From Candidatus Methylacidithermus pantelleriae (lineage in GTDB: Bacteria; Verrucomicrobiota; Verrucomicrobiia; Methylacidiphilales; Methylacidiphilaceae): 64,000 nt of DNA. Location of the stretch: positions 62,001 to 126,000 of the forward strand of contig NZ_CAJNOB010000045.1 in the NCBI RefSeq assembly GCF_905250085.1, read 5' to 3'. Below are positions 27,282 through 36,688 of the stretch, piece after piece. Made by a program: the position numbers and the translations under genes. The first letter of the stretch is position 1; every line of letters begins with the position of its first letter. Under the pieces are notes generated by a model. The model searched no databases. It saw only the letters and a program-made list of their open reading frames with translations, and had not been told where the DNA came from.

Positions 27282-27971
27282 TCAAGGACGCTTTTCCTCC
27301 ACGACATAGCTTCTGGCTAGCCAATCGGGTAAGCCTTGCCGGTTCGGGGTAAAAAGAATGGGAATGAATCCCAGTCCCACAAGGACCAAAGAGAGGAGTT
27401 TCCCCAGGGAACGCATGGCAGCCTGCCCGAGAGAAAGCCGATCTCCCTTTGTGTTGATCACTTTGAGTCCTAGGAGCCACTTCCCCAGCGTAGCCTGGTA
27501 CGAAGAGCTTTCTGCAACGGTAGAATAAACCCACAAAAGGAGAAGCAACATCGTCAGGTAAAAGAGGAAAAGAAAATTGGATACGGCAGGATCACTGCCA
27601 AGATCTGGCTCGGCCAATCGAGCTGCGATGCTGACGAGGGCCAAATCCAGCACACCTGCTGCGAATCTTGAAAGACGAGAGGCCAGTTTAACCCCCGGAG
27701 GGGGCCCGCCCGCGGCTTTGGCCGGAGCCGGTGGTGGGGTTTCCAAGACAACGGCCTCGGCAAGCCAAGGGATTTCTGCGATCCGTTTCCAACCGGGTGA
27801 ACCCGGATACCACGCAAGATCATCCGCGCCAAAAAGCGCTTCCTGAAGCCGTTTCTTTGCCTCCTCCAGGGAAAATGGCCCGTGTCGCTGCCCTTCTTTC
27901 GCCAGATAAAAGCGCGAAGGGATCTCCGCTCCGAGCTCACCGGTTTGAGGAGGAGTCTCTTCCTCTCCCAC
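27282..27971 (-). CDS. GYF_2 plus RDD-domain membrane protein
   Basis: This 229-residue protein has two parts. Residues about 20-75 (FYLAKEGQRHGPFSLEEAKK, WYPGSPGWKRIAEIP) form a GYF_2-type domain, which usually binds proline-rich peptides. After a Pro/Ala linker, residues 95-225 form an RDD domain with three membrane helices; LASRLSRFAAGVLDLALVSI shows its Arg and Asp residues and ATLGKWLLGLKVIN its second motif. RDD proteins are linked to ion exchange or envelope functions. GTG 27971 has AGGAGGG seven bases upstream. Confidence 0.85.
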   Translation of the reverse strand: MGEEETPPQTGELGAEIPSRFYLAKEGQRHGPFSLEEAKKRLQEALFGADDLAWYPGSPGWKRIAEIPWLAEAVVLETPPPAPAKAAGGPPPGVKLASRLSRFAAGVLDLALVSIAARLAEPDLGSDPAVSNFLFLFYLTMLLLLLWVYSTVAESSSYQATLGKWLLGLKVINTKGDRLSLGQAAMRSLGKLLSLVLVGLGFIPILFTPNRQGLPDWLARSYVVEEKRP

Positions 27972-28081
27972 AAGCTCCCTCCTTTTTGTGTTTCCCTTCG
28001 ATTAGGAGGCGTTGCTTCCCATGCAGGTTCGCATGGCTTACCTCCAACTATAGCTTTGTTTCGTGAAGGAACAACTTGCGA

Positions 28082-28933
28082 TTATCCGAACCGGCCCGTG
28101 ATGTAATCTTCCGTCTGTTTTTGGCTGGGCTTAGTAAACAGCTTTCCAGTCCGGTCAAACTCGATAAGCTTCCCCATAAAGAAAAAGGCTGTGTAGTCGG
28201 AGACCCGAGCGGCCTGCTGCATGTTATGGGTCACAATTACCACGGTGTAGCGCGTTTTGAGTTGCACAATCAATTCCTCGATCTGCCTTGTGGCGAGCGG
28301 ATCAAGAGCGGAACAAGGTTCGTCCATGAGAACGACATCCGGAGCGACCGCAAGCGCGCGCGCAATACAAAGACGTTGCTGCTGGCCGCCTGATAAACTG
28401 GTCGCGGGTGCGCGAAGCCGGTCCTTGACTTCGTCCCATAACGCTGCCATCTGGAGTGACTGTTCCAACCGTTCTTCCAGAATCCTGCGGTCGCGCACGC
28501 CATTGAGTCGAAGCCCGACTAAGACATTCTCTTCGATGGTCATAGTGGGAAAAGGGTTAAACTTCTGAAAAACCATCCCCACTTTCCGACGCACCACCGT
28601 GGGGTTGATGTTGGGCGAGTAGAGGTCCTGACCAAAAAAAAGAATCCTTCCTTCTAGCCGAGCGCCGGGTGTTAGCTCGTGCATTCGATTGAGCGTCCGC
28701 AGAAAAGTCGTTTTGCCGCAACCACTGGGACCAATGATGGCGGTCACCTGGCGTGCTGGGATGGAAAGCGTGATGTCAAAAAGGACCTGTCGTTTTCCAA
28801 ACCAGACCGAAAGGTTTTGGATATCGAAGGCTACTCCTTCTTGGTGGGACGCTTGTGACTCCTCATGAGTGGATGGGACAGCTTGAGGTATCTGGGAAGT
28901 TTTCGGTGGGTGCATAAAGCTTGGTAGCGGCAT
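28082..28933 (-). CDS. pstB: Phosphate ABC transporter ATP-binding protein
   Basis: PstB (283 aa) powers high-affinity phosphate import. Walker A is [20 protein letters not shown], the signature is [16 protein letters not shown], Walker B is [13 protein letters not shown], and the switch His is in [20 protein letters not shown]. These segments are diagnostic for PstB. The first 35 residues are extra, and an ATG at codon 7 is an alternative start. The gene is last in the pstS-C-A-B order; phoU is not next to it. Confidence 0.97.
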   Translation of the reverse strand: MPLPSFMHPPKTSQIPQAVPSTHEESQASHQEGVAFDIQNLSVWFGKRQVLFDITLSIPARQVTAIIGPSGCGKTTFLRTLNRMHELTPGARLEGRILFFGQDLYSPNINPTVVRRKVGMVFQKFNPFPTMTIEENVLVGLRLNGVRDRRILEERLEQSLQMAALWDEVKDRLRAPATSLSGGQQQRLCIARALAVAPDVVLMDEPCSALDPLATRQIEELIVQLKTRYTVVIVTHNMQQAARVSDYTAFFFMGKLIEFDRTGKLFTKPSQKQTEDYITGRFG

Positions 28934-28940
28934 GGGCGAT

Positions 28941-29831
28941 CTATCCGGATCGAGCTAACCTCCCTCCCAAAAACCGAACGGTTGTTGTGGTAAGTAGGAC
29001 AAGAACCAAAAGCACCAGCGCCCCCGCCCAAGCTTGCCGGTGCCAGTCATCGTAAGGAGAGATGGCATAGACAAAAATTTGAAGGGGGAGGGCCGCCATC
29101 GGCTGATCCAGGCGGAAACTCCAGTAGGGATTCCCAAAAGCCGTAAACAGTAACGGAGCTGTTTCTCCGGCCACCCGGGCTAGCCCCACAAGCACTCCGG
29201 TTACAATCCCCCGAATCCCTGTACGGAGAACGATGAACACGGTCACTTTCCAGTGCGGGATTCCTAGGGCGATCCCTGCTTCTCGATAGTCCTGGGGAAT
29301 GAGTCGAAGAATTTCTTCGGTCGTACGCATAACGATCGGAAGCATCATAGCTCCCAAGGCCATAGCTCCACTAAGACCGGAAAAACCTTTGAAGGGAACC
29401 ACCATAAGGGCATAGAAAGTCATGCCCCACACAATGGAAGGGACCCCGTTAAGAACATCTGCTACGAACCGGACCCACGGGTGAATTTTCTCATATCCAA
29501 ACTCGGAAAGGTAAACGGCTCCCAAGATGCCGATGGGCGCCCCCACTAGGGTCGCGACAGCCAAAAGAATTGCTGAGCCCACAATGGCGTTAGCCATCCC
29601 TCCACCTGTCTCACCCGGCGGACGGGGCAGGTGCGTAAAAAACTCCCAGTTAACCGAACTCCATCCGGCTTGGACCAGAAAGAAAAAAATGAGGGCGAGC
29701 GGGGTCACCACCGCGACCGCGCTAGCCGCACAGAGGAACGCCATCCAGTAACTTTTATAGCGGCGCCAGCGGCTGTGAGTGTCCTCTTTCCATTGGATGT
29801 CCACGCCCTGCGATTCTTGGAGAACTGCCAC
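28941..29831 (-). CDS. pstA: Phosphate ABC transporter permease PstA
   Basis: This 296-residue inner-membrane permease has six hydrophobic segments. ITLE-type landmarks are [46 protein letters not shown] and [20 protein letters not shown] (the EAA loop that meets PstB), followed by [16 protein letters not shown]. It starts 3 bp after pstC ends and stops 7 bp before pstB, so the three are tightly coupled. Confidence 0.96.
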   Translation of the reverse strand: MAVLQESQGVDIQWKEDTHSRWRRYKSYWMAFLCAASAVAVVTPLALIFFFLVQAGWSSVNWEFFTHLPRPPGETGGGMANAIVGSAILLAVATLVGAPIGILGAVYLSEFGYEKIHPWVRFVADVLNGVPSIVWGMTFYALMVVPFKGFSGLSGAMALGAMMLPIVMRTTEEILRLIPQDYREAGIALGIPHWKVTVFIVLRTGIRGIVTGVLVGLARVAGETAPLLFTAFGNPYWSFRLDQPMAALPLQIFVYAISPYDDWHRQAWAGALVLLVLVLLTTTTVRFLGGRLARSG

Positions 29832-29834
29832 CGG

Positions 29835-30776
29835 TTACTCGCTCCCTTTGACGGTTTCAATTAAGATTTGCGCCAAAACGTTCACAACCACCGTTAGACC
29901 TAGAAGGATGAGGCCCAGCTCAAAAAGGGCGCTTAGGTATGTCGTGGTTGTAGCTTCGGTAAATTCATTGGCAATGACACTAGCCAACGTATACCCAGGG
30001 GAGAGAAGGGAAAGAACAATCTCTGGACGGTTTCCCACCACCATCGTTACGGCCATCGTCTCTCCGAGCGCTCGACCAAGCCCCAGAATGGCAGCCCCAA
30101 TGAGGCCTCGCTTGGCATAGGAAAGAACGGCAATCCGTGTCACCTCCCATCCGGTAGCACCGAGCGCATAGGCAGCCTCACGCTGGAGGTCCGGGACCGA
30201 TCGCAGGACCTCGCGAGCCACGGCGCTAATGATGGGGAGGATCATAATGGCAACGATGAGGGACGCCGCCAAGAGGCTTGGCCCGTAGGAGGATCCGGAA
30301 AAAAACGGAAGGAAACCGAAAGTTTTTTTGAGAACGGGGTAGACATAATCCCGCAGCCACGGGACGAACGCAAAGAGGCCCCACAATCCCCAGATGACGC
30401 TGGGAACAGCCGCAATCATTTCGATAAGGGAAGCAACGGGTTGTCGTAACCAGACTGGGGCCAGCTCGGTCAGGTAGATCGCTGTACCCACGCTAACGGG
30501 GAAAGCAAGCACTAGAGCCAGAAGAGAGGTCACTAACGTTCCATAGATAAACGGGAGAGCTCCAAAATCTTCTCGAACCGGGTCCCATTCGGACTTCCAA
30601 ATGAATCGGATGCCGAACCTCTCAATCGCTACCCGGGACTGTAGATAAACTTCCCATCCCACCAGAACGATCAAAAGGAACACAGAAAAAGCAGCGATCA
30701 TGCAGAGAAACCGGAAGGCCCGGTCACCGATGCGGTGAACACGAGCCTTCGGCAGACCACCCAACAAACCGTACAT
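29835..30776 (-). CDS. pstC: Phosphate ABC transporter permease PstC
   Basis: PstC (313 aa) is the second permease of the importer. FGALPFIYGTLVTSLLALVL, EMIAAVPSVIWGLWGLFAF and REVLRSVPDLQREAAYALGA (EAA loop) match the family, as does GRALGETMAVTMVVGN. The hydrophilic N-terminus is followed by six helices. It starts 68 bp after pstS on the same strand. Confidence 0.96.
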   Translation of the reverse strand: MYGLLGGLPKARVHRIGDRAFRFLCMIAAFSVFLLIVLVGWEVYLQSRVAIERFGIRFIWKSEWDPVREDFGALPFIYGTLVTSLLALVLAFPVSVGTAIYLTELAPVWLRQPVASLIEMIAAVPSVIWGLWGLFAFVPWLRDYVYPVLKKTFGFLPFFSGSSYGPSLLAASLIVAIMILPIISAVAREVLRSVPDLQREAAYALGATGWEVTRIAVLSYAKRGLIGAAILGLGRALGETMAVTMVVGNRPEIVLSLLSPGYTLASVIANEFTEATTTTYLSALFELGLILLGLTVVVNVLAQILIETVKGSE

Positions 30777-30844
30777 AGCTATGCTACTGGCCGGGAACCT
30801 TTACGAGCCCCCGGCCACTGGGAAACCTTTTTTGGTTACCTTCC

Positions 30845-31861
30845 TCAATACGTAATTTCGTTGATTTTTGCCAGGACCCTTTGACGTAAGCTTTCTGGAA
30901 GCGGGGCATAGTGGAGGCTTTTAGCGATTTTTTCCCCGTCCGTCAGTGCCCACCGCAGAAATTCCACAAGTTTCTTCCCTTTCTGCGGATCCTTCTGTTC
31001 GGCATATACCAAAAGCCACGTGGCTCCGGCAATCGGATAGGCCTTTTCGCCCGGAGGGTTTACCAGGGAGAACCGGAAGTCGTCCGGTATGGTAGCCCCT
31101 TCGAATGCGGCAGTAATCGAGTCCAGGGTGGGCTCGATAAAAACCCCCGCCTGGTTCTGGATTGCAGCCACAGGCAACCGGTTCTGAATGGCGTAAATCA
31201 GCTCGACATAGCCGATGGAGTTCGGCGTTTGTTTCACTTGTCCTGTAACCCCCTCGTTTCCTTTTGCCCCGAGCCCGACCGGCCAATTGACTGACGTGCC
31301 CTTGCCCACGCGTTCCTTCCATTCGGGACTTACGCTACACAAGTAATCCGTCCAAATATAGGTCGTCCCGCTTCCGTCAGAGCGATGGACCACTACGATG
31401 TCTGCATCCGGGAGTTTTGCTGTGGGATTAAGACGGGTGATTTGGGGATCGGTCCATTTGGTAATTTTTCCTAAAAAAATATCCGCAAGTACTGGACCGG
31501 TCAGCTTAAGCTTGGGATTGCCTGGGAGATGGTAGGTGACCACTACCGCACCTCCCACCGTGGGAATGTGGAGAATTTTGCCGGGGGCTTTTGCCAGATT
31601 TTCGTCGCTCATAGGAGCGTCTGACGCCCCAAAATCTACCGTTCGTTCCAAGATTTGTCTTTGCCCACCGCCTGATCCGATCGATTGATAGTTGAATCGA
31701 ACGGTCGGGTCTACGTGTTGGTATTCGTTAAACCATTTGGAATATAAAGGATACGGAAAGGTCGCCCCGGCTCCGTTAATCAAGAGTTCCCCGTAGGCTT
31801 CGCTCACAAACCGGAAAGGAAACGTTAGACATACTAGGATGATAACCCACACCTTTTTCAT
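30845..31861 (-). CDS. pstS: Periplasmic phosphate-binding protein
   Basis: PstS (338 aa) captures phosphate for PstCAB. A signal peptide, KKVWVIILVCLTFPFRFVSE, is followed by NGAGATFPYPLYSKWF, SIGSGGGQRQ, FGASDAPMS and HRSDGSGTTYIWTDYL, which are the phosphate-binding loops (Thr/Ser/Asp/Arg). SIGYVELIYA follows. ATG 31861 has a strong GGAGGAGG upstream. Regulation by phosphate starvation is expected from the family, but I could not identify a reliable PhoB site. Confidence 0.97.
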   Translation of the reverse strand: MKKVWVIILVCLTFPFRFVSEAYGELLINGAGATFPYPLYSKWFNEYQHVDPTVRFNYQSIGSGGGQRQILERTVDFGASDAPMSDENLAKAPGKILHIPTVGGAVVVTYHLPGNPKLKLTGPVLADIFLGKITKWTDPQITRLNPTAKLPDADIVVVHRSDGSGTTYIWTDYLCSVSPEWKERVGKGTSVNWPVGLGAKGNEGVTGQVKQTPNSIGYVELIYAIQNRLPVAAIQNQAGVFIEPTLDSITAAFEGATIPDDFRFSLVNPPGEKAYPIAGATWLLVYAEQKDPQKGKKLVEFLRWALTDGEKIAKSLHYAPLPESLRQRVLAKINEITY

Positions 31862-32297
31862 TGGTTTTTTCCTCCTCCTTCTGCGGTCGATTTACGCTCC
31901 CTACCTACTTTTCTCGCTTAACGCATCGGAATCCCGATGAGCCTATAACCCCCGGGCTAGCATAAAAAAGAGCTGTCCCCGTTCTTTTCCTTTCTTTCTT
32001 ACACGACAAAGGGCCGTTAGGTATGTGACAATTTTGTAAAAAGCCTGGGAGCCCCTCCTCTAGGGAAGGGGGGAAGAAGTGGGCAAAACGACCGATCGTG
32101 TCGGCGTTGGTTGCTTGTCCCCGGCTTGCCCCCCAGGCATTGGAAGGAGGTTGGCCCGCGAAAAGGCTTGGGAAAAAAGACTAGGCAGGGGAAAAAGAGA
32201 GCATGATCGCATTGGGATCGCGTCGAAGCGGAAAAAGCGTATAAAAAAGCAAGGGAAGCGGGCGGCAAACCTGGGAAAACACTAGCAGGAAAGACAC
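31862..32297. other. Divergent intergenic region between pstS and ald
   Basis: These 436 bases separate divergent genes. They hold no recognisable gene. CCCCTCC-TCTA-GGAAGGGG near 32049-32066 is a possible stem. GTATGTGACAATTTTGTAAAA near 32019 has a TGTGACA core, but it does not make a full pair of Pho-box repeats. Confidence 0.5.
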
Positions 32298-33377
32298 ATG
32301 GTTATTGGAATTCCTAAGGAAACGAAGGAAGGAGAGCGCCGGGTGAGTCTTCCCCCGAATGGGGTGGCGCGTTTGGTCTCACTGGGGCACATCGTTGTAG
32401 TAGAAGAACACGCGGGGATAGGATGTGGGTGGACAGACGAGCATTACCGGGAGGCAGGAGCCCAGATTGTAAGGGATAAACAGGAGCTTTTTGACCGTGC
32501 AGAGCTTGTGGTCAAGGTAAAGGAACCTCTTGCGCTCGAGTGGGACTTGTTTCGCCCGGGTCAAATCCTTTTTGGCTTTTTGCACCTGGCGGCTAACCAA
32601 GAACTTGCTCGCGTGCTCCTGCAAAAGGGCGTCTCAGCCATTGGCTGCGAGACTGTGCGCTACCAGGGCCGGTTGATTCTCCTGGAACCGATGAGCCGGA
32701 TTGCAGGGAAAATGGCTCCCTTGGTGGGAGCGTACTTTTTATCGGCTGCCCAGGGAGGCTGCGGGCGGCTTCTTTGCGGGCTTCCTGGAGTGCCCCGGGC
32801 TAGAGTGGTGATCGTCGGGGCTGGCACGGCGGGATGGGAAGCTGCGAAAACCGCCCTAAGTCTTGGTGCGCACGTGGTTCTTCTGGAGCAAGACCCTTTT
32901 CGCTTAGAGCACCGACAGGGCGAACTTGCGGGTATAGAGACTCTTCTTTTTTCGGAAAGAGCGTTGTTGCAAGCGTTGGAAGGGGCAGAACTCCTCATCT
33001 CGACGGTTCACGTTCCTGGAGCCCGTGCCCCACGAGTTTTCAACTCCCGGAACTTATCCCGCATGGTACGTGGAGGTGTTTTTGTGGATCTGGCGATCGA
33101 TCAAGGGGGCTCCTCTGAAACTTCCCGACCGACTACCCACGCTCATCCTGTGTATGAGGAAGCGGGTGTGTGGCACTATTGCGTGGCAAACATGCCCGCA
33201 GCCTATCCGGTGACCGCAACGGAGACGTTTGCCCCTCGTCTTCTCCGGTATGTGGAAAGGATTGCTCAGCTGGGCTTAGAGGAGGCAGTGGAGAAGGACC
33301 CTGGCTTGCGGGAAGGCTTGCAGATTCACCAGGGAAAAGTTCTTTTGTCTTCCTTGCGGGAAGTTCTGGGTGAATAG
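32298..33377 (+). CDS. ald: Alanine dehydrogenase
   Basis: This 359-residue enzyme interconverts alanine with pyruvate and ammonium using NAD(H). PKETKEGERRVSLPPNGVA at the N-terminus, VVKVKEP with the substrate Lys, FGFLHLAAN with the catalytic His and VVIVGAGTAGWEAAKTALSL (NAD Rossmann loop, about residues 168-187) match Ald. MVRGGVFVDLAIDQGG also matches, with its Asp. The length is close to the family's usual 370. ATG 32298 follows a weak AGGAAAG. In methylotrophs Ald can serve ammonium assimilation; whether that holds here is not shown. Confidence 0.96.
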   Translation: MVIGIPKETKEGERRVSLPPNGVARLVSLGHIVVVEEHAGIGCGWTDEHYREAGAQIVRDKQELFDRAELVVKVKEPLALEWDLFRPGQILFGFLHLAANQELARVLLQKGVSAIGCETVRYQGRLILLEPMSRIAGKMAPLVGAYFLSAAQGGCGRLLCGLPGVPRARVVIVGAGTAGWEAAKTALSLGAHVVLLEQDPFRLEHRQGELAGIETLLFSERALLQALEGAELLISTVHVPGARAPRVFNSRNLSRMVRGGVFVDLAIDQGGSSETSRPTTHAHPVYEEAGVWHYCVANMPAAYPVTATETFAPRLLRYVERIAQLGLEEAVEKDPGLREGLQIHQGKVLLSSLREVLGE

Positions 33378-33553
33378 GTGGGAGTGTGGGGGAGAGGGAG
33401 CGTTGGGCTAGAGTCTTCCATGGGTGGGTTTGCCATGCGGTCCTAACGAGAGGTCTCTTGAGGATTTTTCTTGCGCCAATCAAGGCTAGGGAATTGAAGC
33501 CCAAAAACGGCTTTGCTAAAGAGGACCTTGTTTTTGGGGCCAAAAGGAAAGCG

Positions 33554-33901
33554 ATGCAGGAAGCCCCAGGGAGGGGGAGAGTGAAAAAGAGGCTCCTCAT
33601 TGTAGTGACGGCTAACCCTGCGACGAGCGGGCGGCCAGCCGAAGCTCTCCGCGTAGCCGCGGGTCTAGCCGCAGAAGAGAAACTGTCCGTTTCGGTTGCC
33701 CTCGAGGGACCTGCTCAAGCCTGTTTGGAACCGCCACGGGGCTGTTGGCAGGATGAAGAACTTTTACTTCGTTCCCTCGAGATCCTCAAGGAGTGGGGTG
33801 TACCTGTGGAAACCCAAAAGGTGGATCGGGAAGAGTTTGACCTTGTGGTAGTCTTTGGTGAAACCTCCCTTAGCCCCCAGCCATTGTTGTTTGCATCCTA
33901 G
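33554..33901 (+). CDS. Small DsrE-like protein of unknown function
   Basis: About 115 residues. LLIVVTANPATSGRPAEALR then VAAGLAAEEKLSVSVALEGP resembles the first two strand-helix units of the DsrE/DsrF/TusD fold, where residues after the first strand handle sulfur. No cysteine in the typical catalytic position is obvious; the only Cys are CLEP and GCWQDEE. The start is uncertain: ATG 33554 (AAGGA five bases upstream) or GTG 33581 (GGGAGGGGGAG just before). The polyprenyl synthase gene starts 18 bp after its stop, so they are probably co-expressed. Confidence 0.6.
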   Translation: MQEAPGRGRVKKRLLIVVTANPATSGRPAEALRVAAGLAAEEKLSVSVALEGPAQACLEPPRGCWQDEELLLRSLEILKEWGVPVETQKVDREEFDLVVVFGETSLSPQPLLFAS

Positions 33902-33919
33902 TGTGGAAAGGACCAACCC

Positions 33920-34822
33920 GTGTTCTCGCTCAGCAACCCTAGCGACTGGGAGGGCTACCTGCGCTCGCAAAAGGAGGTTGTGGAAAAAGCCCTGGATGAG
34001 CGGATCCCCCGGGCTGATCGCCAACCTAAGCGTTTGCATGAGGCAATCCGCTATAGCCTCTTTGCGGGAGGTAAACGCCTGCGGCCGATCCTTTGTTTAA
34101 CGACATGTCAGACGCTTTGTGGTCACTGGGAGCCCGCGATTCCTTGGGCCTGCGCTATTGAATGTATTCACACCTATTCTCTCATTCACGATGATCTTCC
34201 CTGTATGGATAATGATGACTGGAGAAGAGGTCGCCCTACTCTTCATCGAGTCTTTGGTGAAGCGATCGCCATCCTGGCCGGAGATGCTCTTCAAGCTCTT
34301 GCGTTTGAGATTGCCTCTTCCGCAAAGGGAACTCCGAGGTATCCGGTCCCATTGCTTCTCGGCGAACTAGCTCGCGCGGCGGGAAGTCGGGCGTTGGTGG
34401 GGGGACAAGTGGGGGATTTGGAAAGTGAAGGGAAGGAAGTCTCGCTTACCCAGCTGCGGTTGATCCATCGGCGCAAAACCGCGGCTTTGATCGTGGTCTC
34501 CGTGCGACTTGGTGCAATGGCAGCGGATGCGGAAACCTGGGAACTGAAACAGTTGACTCGGTTTGCTCGTTTCCTCGGGGTTGCGTTCCAAATCCGAGAT
34601 GATGTGCTCGATGTAACTCAGACTCAGGAAAAACTAGGAAAAACGGCAGGGAAAGATCTTCAATCACAAAAGGCGACCTACCCAAGGATCGTGGGCCTTG
34701 CGGAAGCAAACCGGCTTGCTGCGCTTTACACCCACCGAGCGTTGGAAGCCCTTCGGCCCTTTGGAGAACGGGCAAGCCCGTGGATCCAATTGGCTCACCA
34801 TCTTCTCGAGAGGGATCGCTAA
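33920..34822 (+). CDS. ispA: Short-chain polyprenyl diphosphate synthase (FPP/GGPP synthase)
   Basis: This 300-residue trans-prenyltransferase extends DMAPP with IPP. GGKRLRPIL binds IPP. The first Asp-rich motif is DDLPCMDND, with the two-residue insertion typical of bacterial farnesyl diphosphate synthases. The second Asp-rich motif lies in FQIRDDVLDVT. The residues before the first motif (CIECIHTYSLIHDD) decide chain length, and small residues there leave geranylgeranyl as a possible product. GTG 33920 has AAAGGA eight bases upstream. It supplies precursors for quinones, bactoprenol or hopanoids. Confidence 0.92.
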   Translation: MFSLSNPSDWEGYLRSQKEVVEKALDERIPRADRQPKRLHEAIRYSLFAGGKRLRPILCLTTCQTLCGHWEPAIPWACAIECIHTYSLIHDDLPCMDNDDWRRGRPTLHRVFGEAIAILAGDALQALAFEIASSAKGTPRYPVPLLLGELARAAGSRALVGGQVGDLESEGKEVSLTQLRLIHRRKTAALIVVSVRLGAMAADAETWELKQLTRFARFLGVAFQIRDDVLDVTQTQEKLGKTAGKDLQSQKATYPRIVGLAEANRLAALYTHRALEALRPFGERASPWIQLAHHLLERDR

Positions 34823-35310
34823 AGGGGCTTGGCAAGAAAAAATCGAGAGTTATTCTGGCTGACACAAGAGCGTGGGTCCTAACCCTGGCTTGGTAGCGAG
34901 GAGTCCTTTGACCCCAAGCCTCTACCGATAGGTCCGCAGGCTCCTTGCGGGCGGTTTACCCTTTGGGAGTTTATCCAACACAGGTTTTGGGTACGGCGTA
35001 ACGTGGCCTTTTTTGCGTTGCTACTCCGCAAGACTTGCGCTGCCGGAGGAAGAAAGGTCGCTCCTCTTACTTGGGTAAGCTCTTTACGTCATACCGGTTT
35101 CCTGGTGAAGGCGGCCGTGCGGGCCATGCTTTCACCGCTTATCCTAGAGAGGCCTCTTCGTCTCGGCAAAAGACAGGGGAAACCCACCTTCATTTCGTCC
35201 GTAGAGAAGACGGTGGCACAAAGATTTATGGATAATTATTTGACTTTTTTGGAAGTATAAACAATTTATCTTTTGTTAAAAATAAAAAAGCCAAACAAGC
35301 CGTTTATCGA
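34823..35310. other. Intergenic region upstream of arsR
   Basis: No gene could be supported. The last 90 bases (about 35225-35300) are much richer in A and T than the surroundings and directly precede the arsR frame. This is where an ArsR-controlled promoter would be expected; no clean inverted repeat was seen. Confidence 0.45.
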
Positions 35311-35613
35311 TTGGCAGCCTTGGCTCATGCCAGCCGCCTCAAGATTTACCGGCGGCTGGTGCAAGCGGCTCCTCACGGATTGAGCGCCGGAGAACTAGCT
35401 CAGGTACTCAAGGTTCGGGCACCGACGTTGTCGTTTCACCTGAAGGCGCTTTTGCACGCGGGCCTGATCAAGGCACGGCACAGCGGCCGGTTCATCTATT
35501 ACTCGGCCGACTTTACCGCCATGAACAAGCTATTGAGCTATCTGACTGAGAACTGCTGCGGAGGCCTTCCTTGCGACACTAGAGTAAAGAGAGGTGTGGA
35601 GAGAAAAGCATGA
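35311..35613 (+). CDS. arsR: ArsR-family transcriptional regulator
   Basis: This 100-residue winged helix-turn-helix repressor reads MAALAHASRLKIYRRLV, then GLSAGELAQVL and the recognition helix RAPTLSFHLKALLHAGLI. Arsenite sensing usually uses nearby cysteines; CCGGLPC at residues 87-93 near the C-terminus is a plausible metal site, as in other short ArsR proteins. The frame is open upstream but has no ATG, so TTG 35311 is used. The protein may have lost a few N-terminal residues. It precedes a broken acr3 gene, which supports a former arsenite-resistance operon. Confidence 0.85.
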   Translation: MAALAHASRLKIYRRLVQAAPHGLSAGELAQVLKVRAPTLSFHLKALLHAGLIKARHSGRFIYYSADFTAMNKLLSYLTENCCGGLPCDTRVKRGVERKA

Positions 35614-35689
35614 AACGTTTGCCCGGTTACGGTTGGATAAACCTCATCCTGCGGTGCTGGCCAGAGAGACTACGGCGACGGACGGGGCC

Positions 35690-36688
35690 AAAATCGATCG
35701 GGCTCTTTGAACGTTACTAATCCTCTGGGCGCTTGCTTGCATGGCCATGGAGTATGACTTGGCCGCGCGATACCGCAGCTATTCGTGACCCTAAGCGCTT
35801 GGCAGATCGGGCATGTCAATCTCCCGATGGCCCTTTTCGTATGGGCATGATTGTGCCCATGCTAGGGAAGATTGACTTCCGCGCATTGCGTGAAGTAGCC
35901 GGACACTATCGTGGCCTTGGCGTAACGCTCCTGATGAACTGGGCTATCAAGCCATTTTCCATGGCGGCGCTGGCATGGCTATTTGTTGGCCATGGGTTTC
36001 GGCCCTGGTGACCGCCAGACAAGCTCAATGACTATATCGCCGGTCTCATCCTATTGGCAGCTGCGCCGTGTACGGCGATGGTCTTTGTCTGGAGCCAGTT
36101 ATGTCGCGGTGAACCCCAGTTTACACGGACCCAAGTGGCCCTCAACGACACGATTATGCTGGTCGCTTATGGCCAATGGTATCGCTACTCTTGGGGCTTT
36201 CGTCGCTCACTGTATCGTGGTCGACGCTCCTGTTGTCGGTCGTGCTCTCCGTCGCCGTTCCTCTGGCGCTCGCGCAGGGACTACGGCGCGAACCTCTAGA
36301 AGGTGGCTGGCTAGCAAACTTGGCGGTCACACGAACGCCGGTCTGGCTTTTGGCACTGCTGGTGACATTGGTTCTCATGTTTGGGTTCCAAGGGCCGCAG
36401 ATTGTAGCGCAGCCAGGGTTATCCTACTTTTGGCGGTGCCGATCGTGCTCCAGGTATACTTCAATGGTTGCCTAACGTATGTTTTGAACGGGATCCGCGG
36501 GGAAAAGCACTGTGTGGCGGGACTATCGGCCTTAATCGGTGCCAGTAATTTCTTTGAGCTGGCGGCGGCTACCGCTATTAGTCTCTTTGGGCCTAACTCG
36601 GGGGGCGTTGGCGATCGTGGTCGGGGTTTTCGTTGAAGTTTCTATCATCATGTCAATGGCGACGTTGATCAACCGCAGCTGCTCATGA
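35690..36688 (+). pseudogene. arsB: Arsenite efflux permease ACR3, frameshifted
   Basis: Family text is continuous but in changing frames: FRMGMIVPMLGKIDFRALRE, GVTLLMNWAIKPFSMAALAW, IAGLILLAAAPCTAMVFVWS, EPQFTRTQVALNDTIMLVAY, SLLLGLSSLTVSWSTLLLSV, LMFGFQGPQIVAQPG, LLLAVPIVLQVYFNG, HCVAGLSALIGASNFFELAA and VGVFVEVSIIMSMATLIN. These are transmembrane segments 2-10 of the ACR3 family, including the conserved AAAPCTAMVFVWS Cys. At least four frameshifts and an early stop (near 35716) break it. The nucleotide sequence is still close to functional, so decay looks recent. arsR is upstream. Confidence 0.85.

Noticed and set aside
32015-32045. Possible Pho box upstream of pstS
   Set aside because: Only one TGTGACA-like half site is visible; the second repeat at the right spacing is missing.
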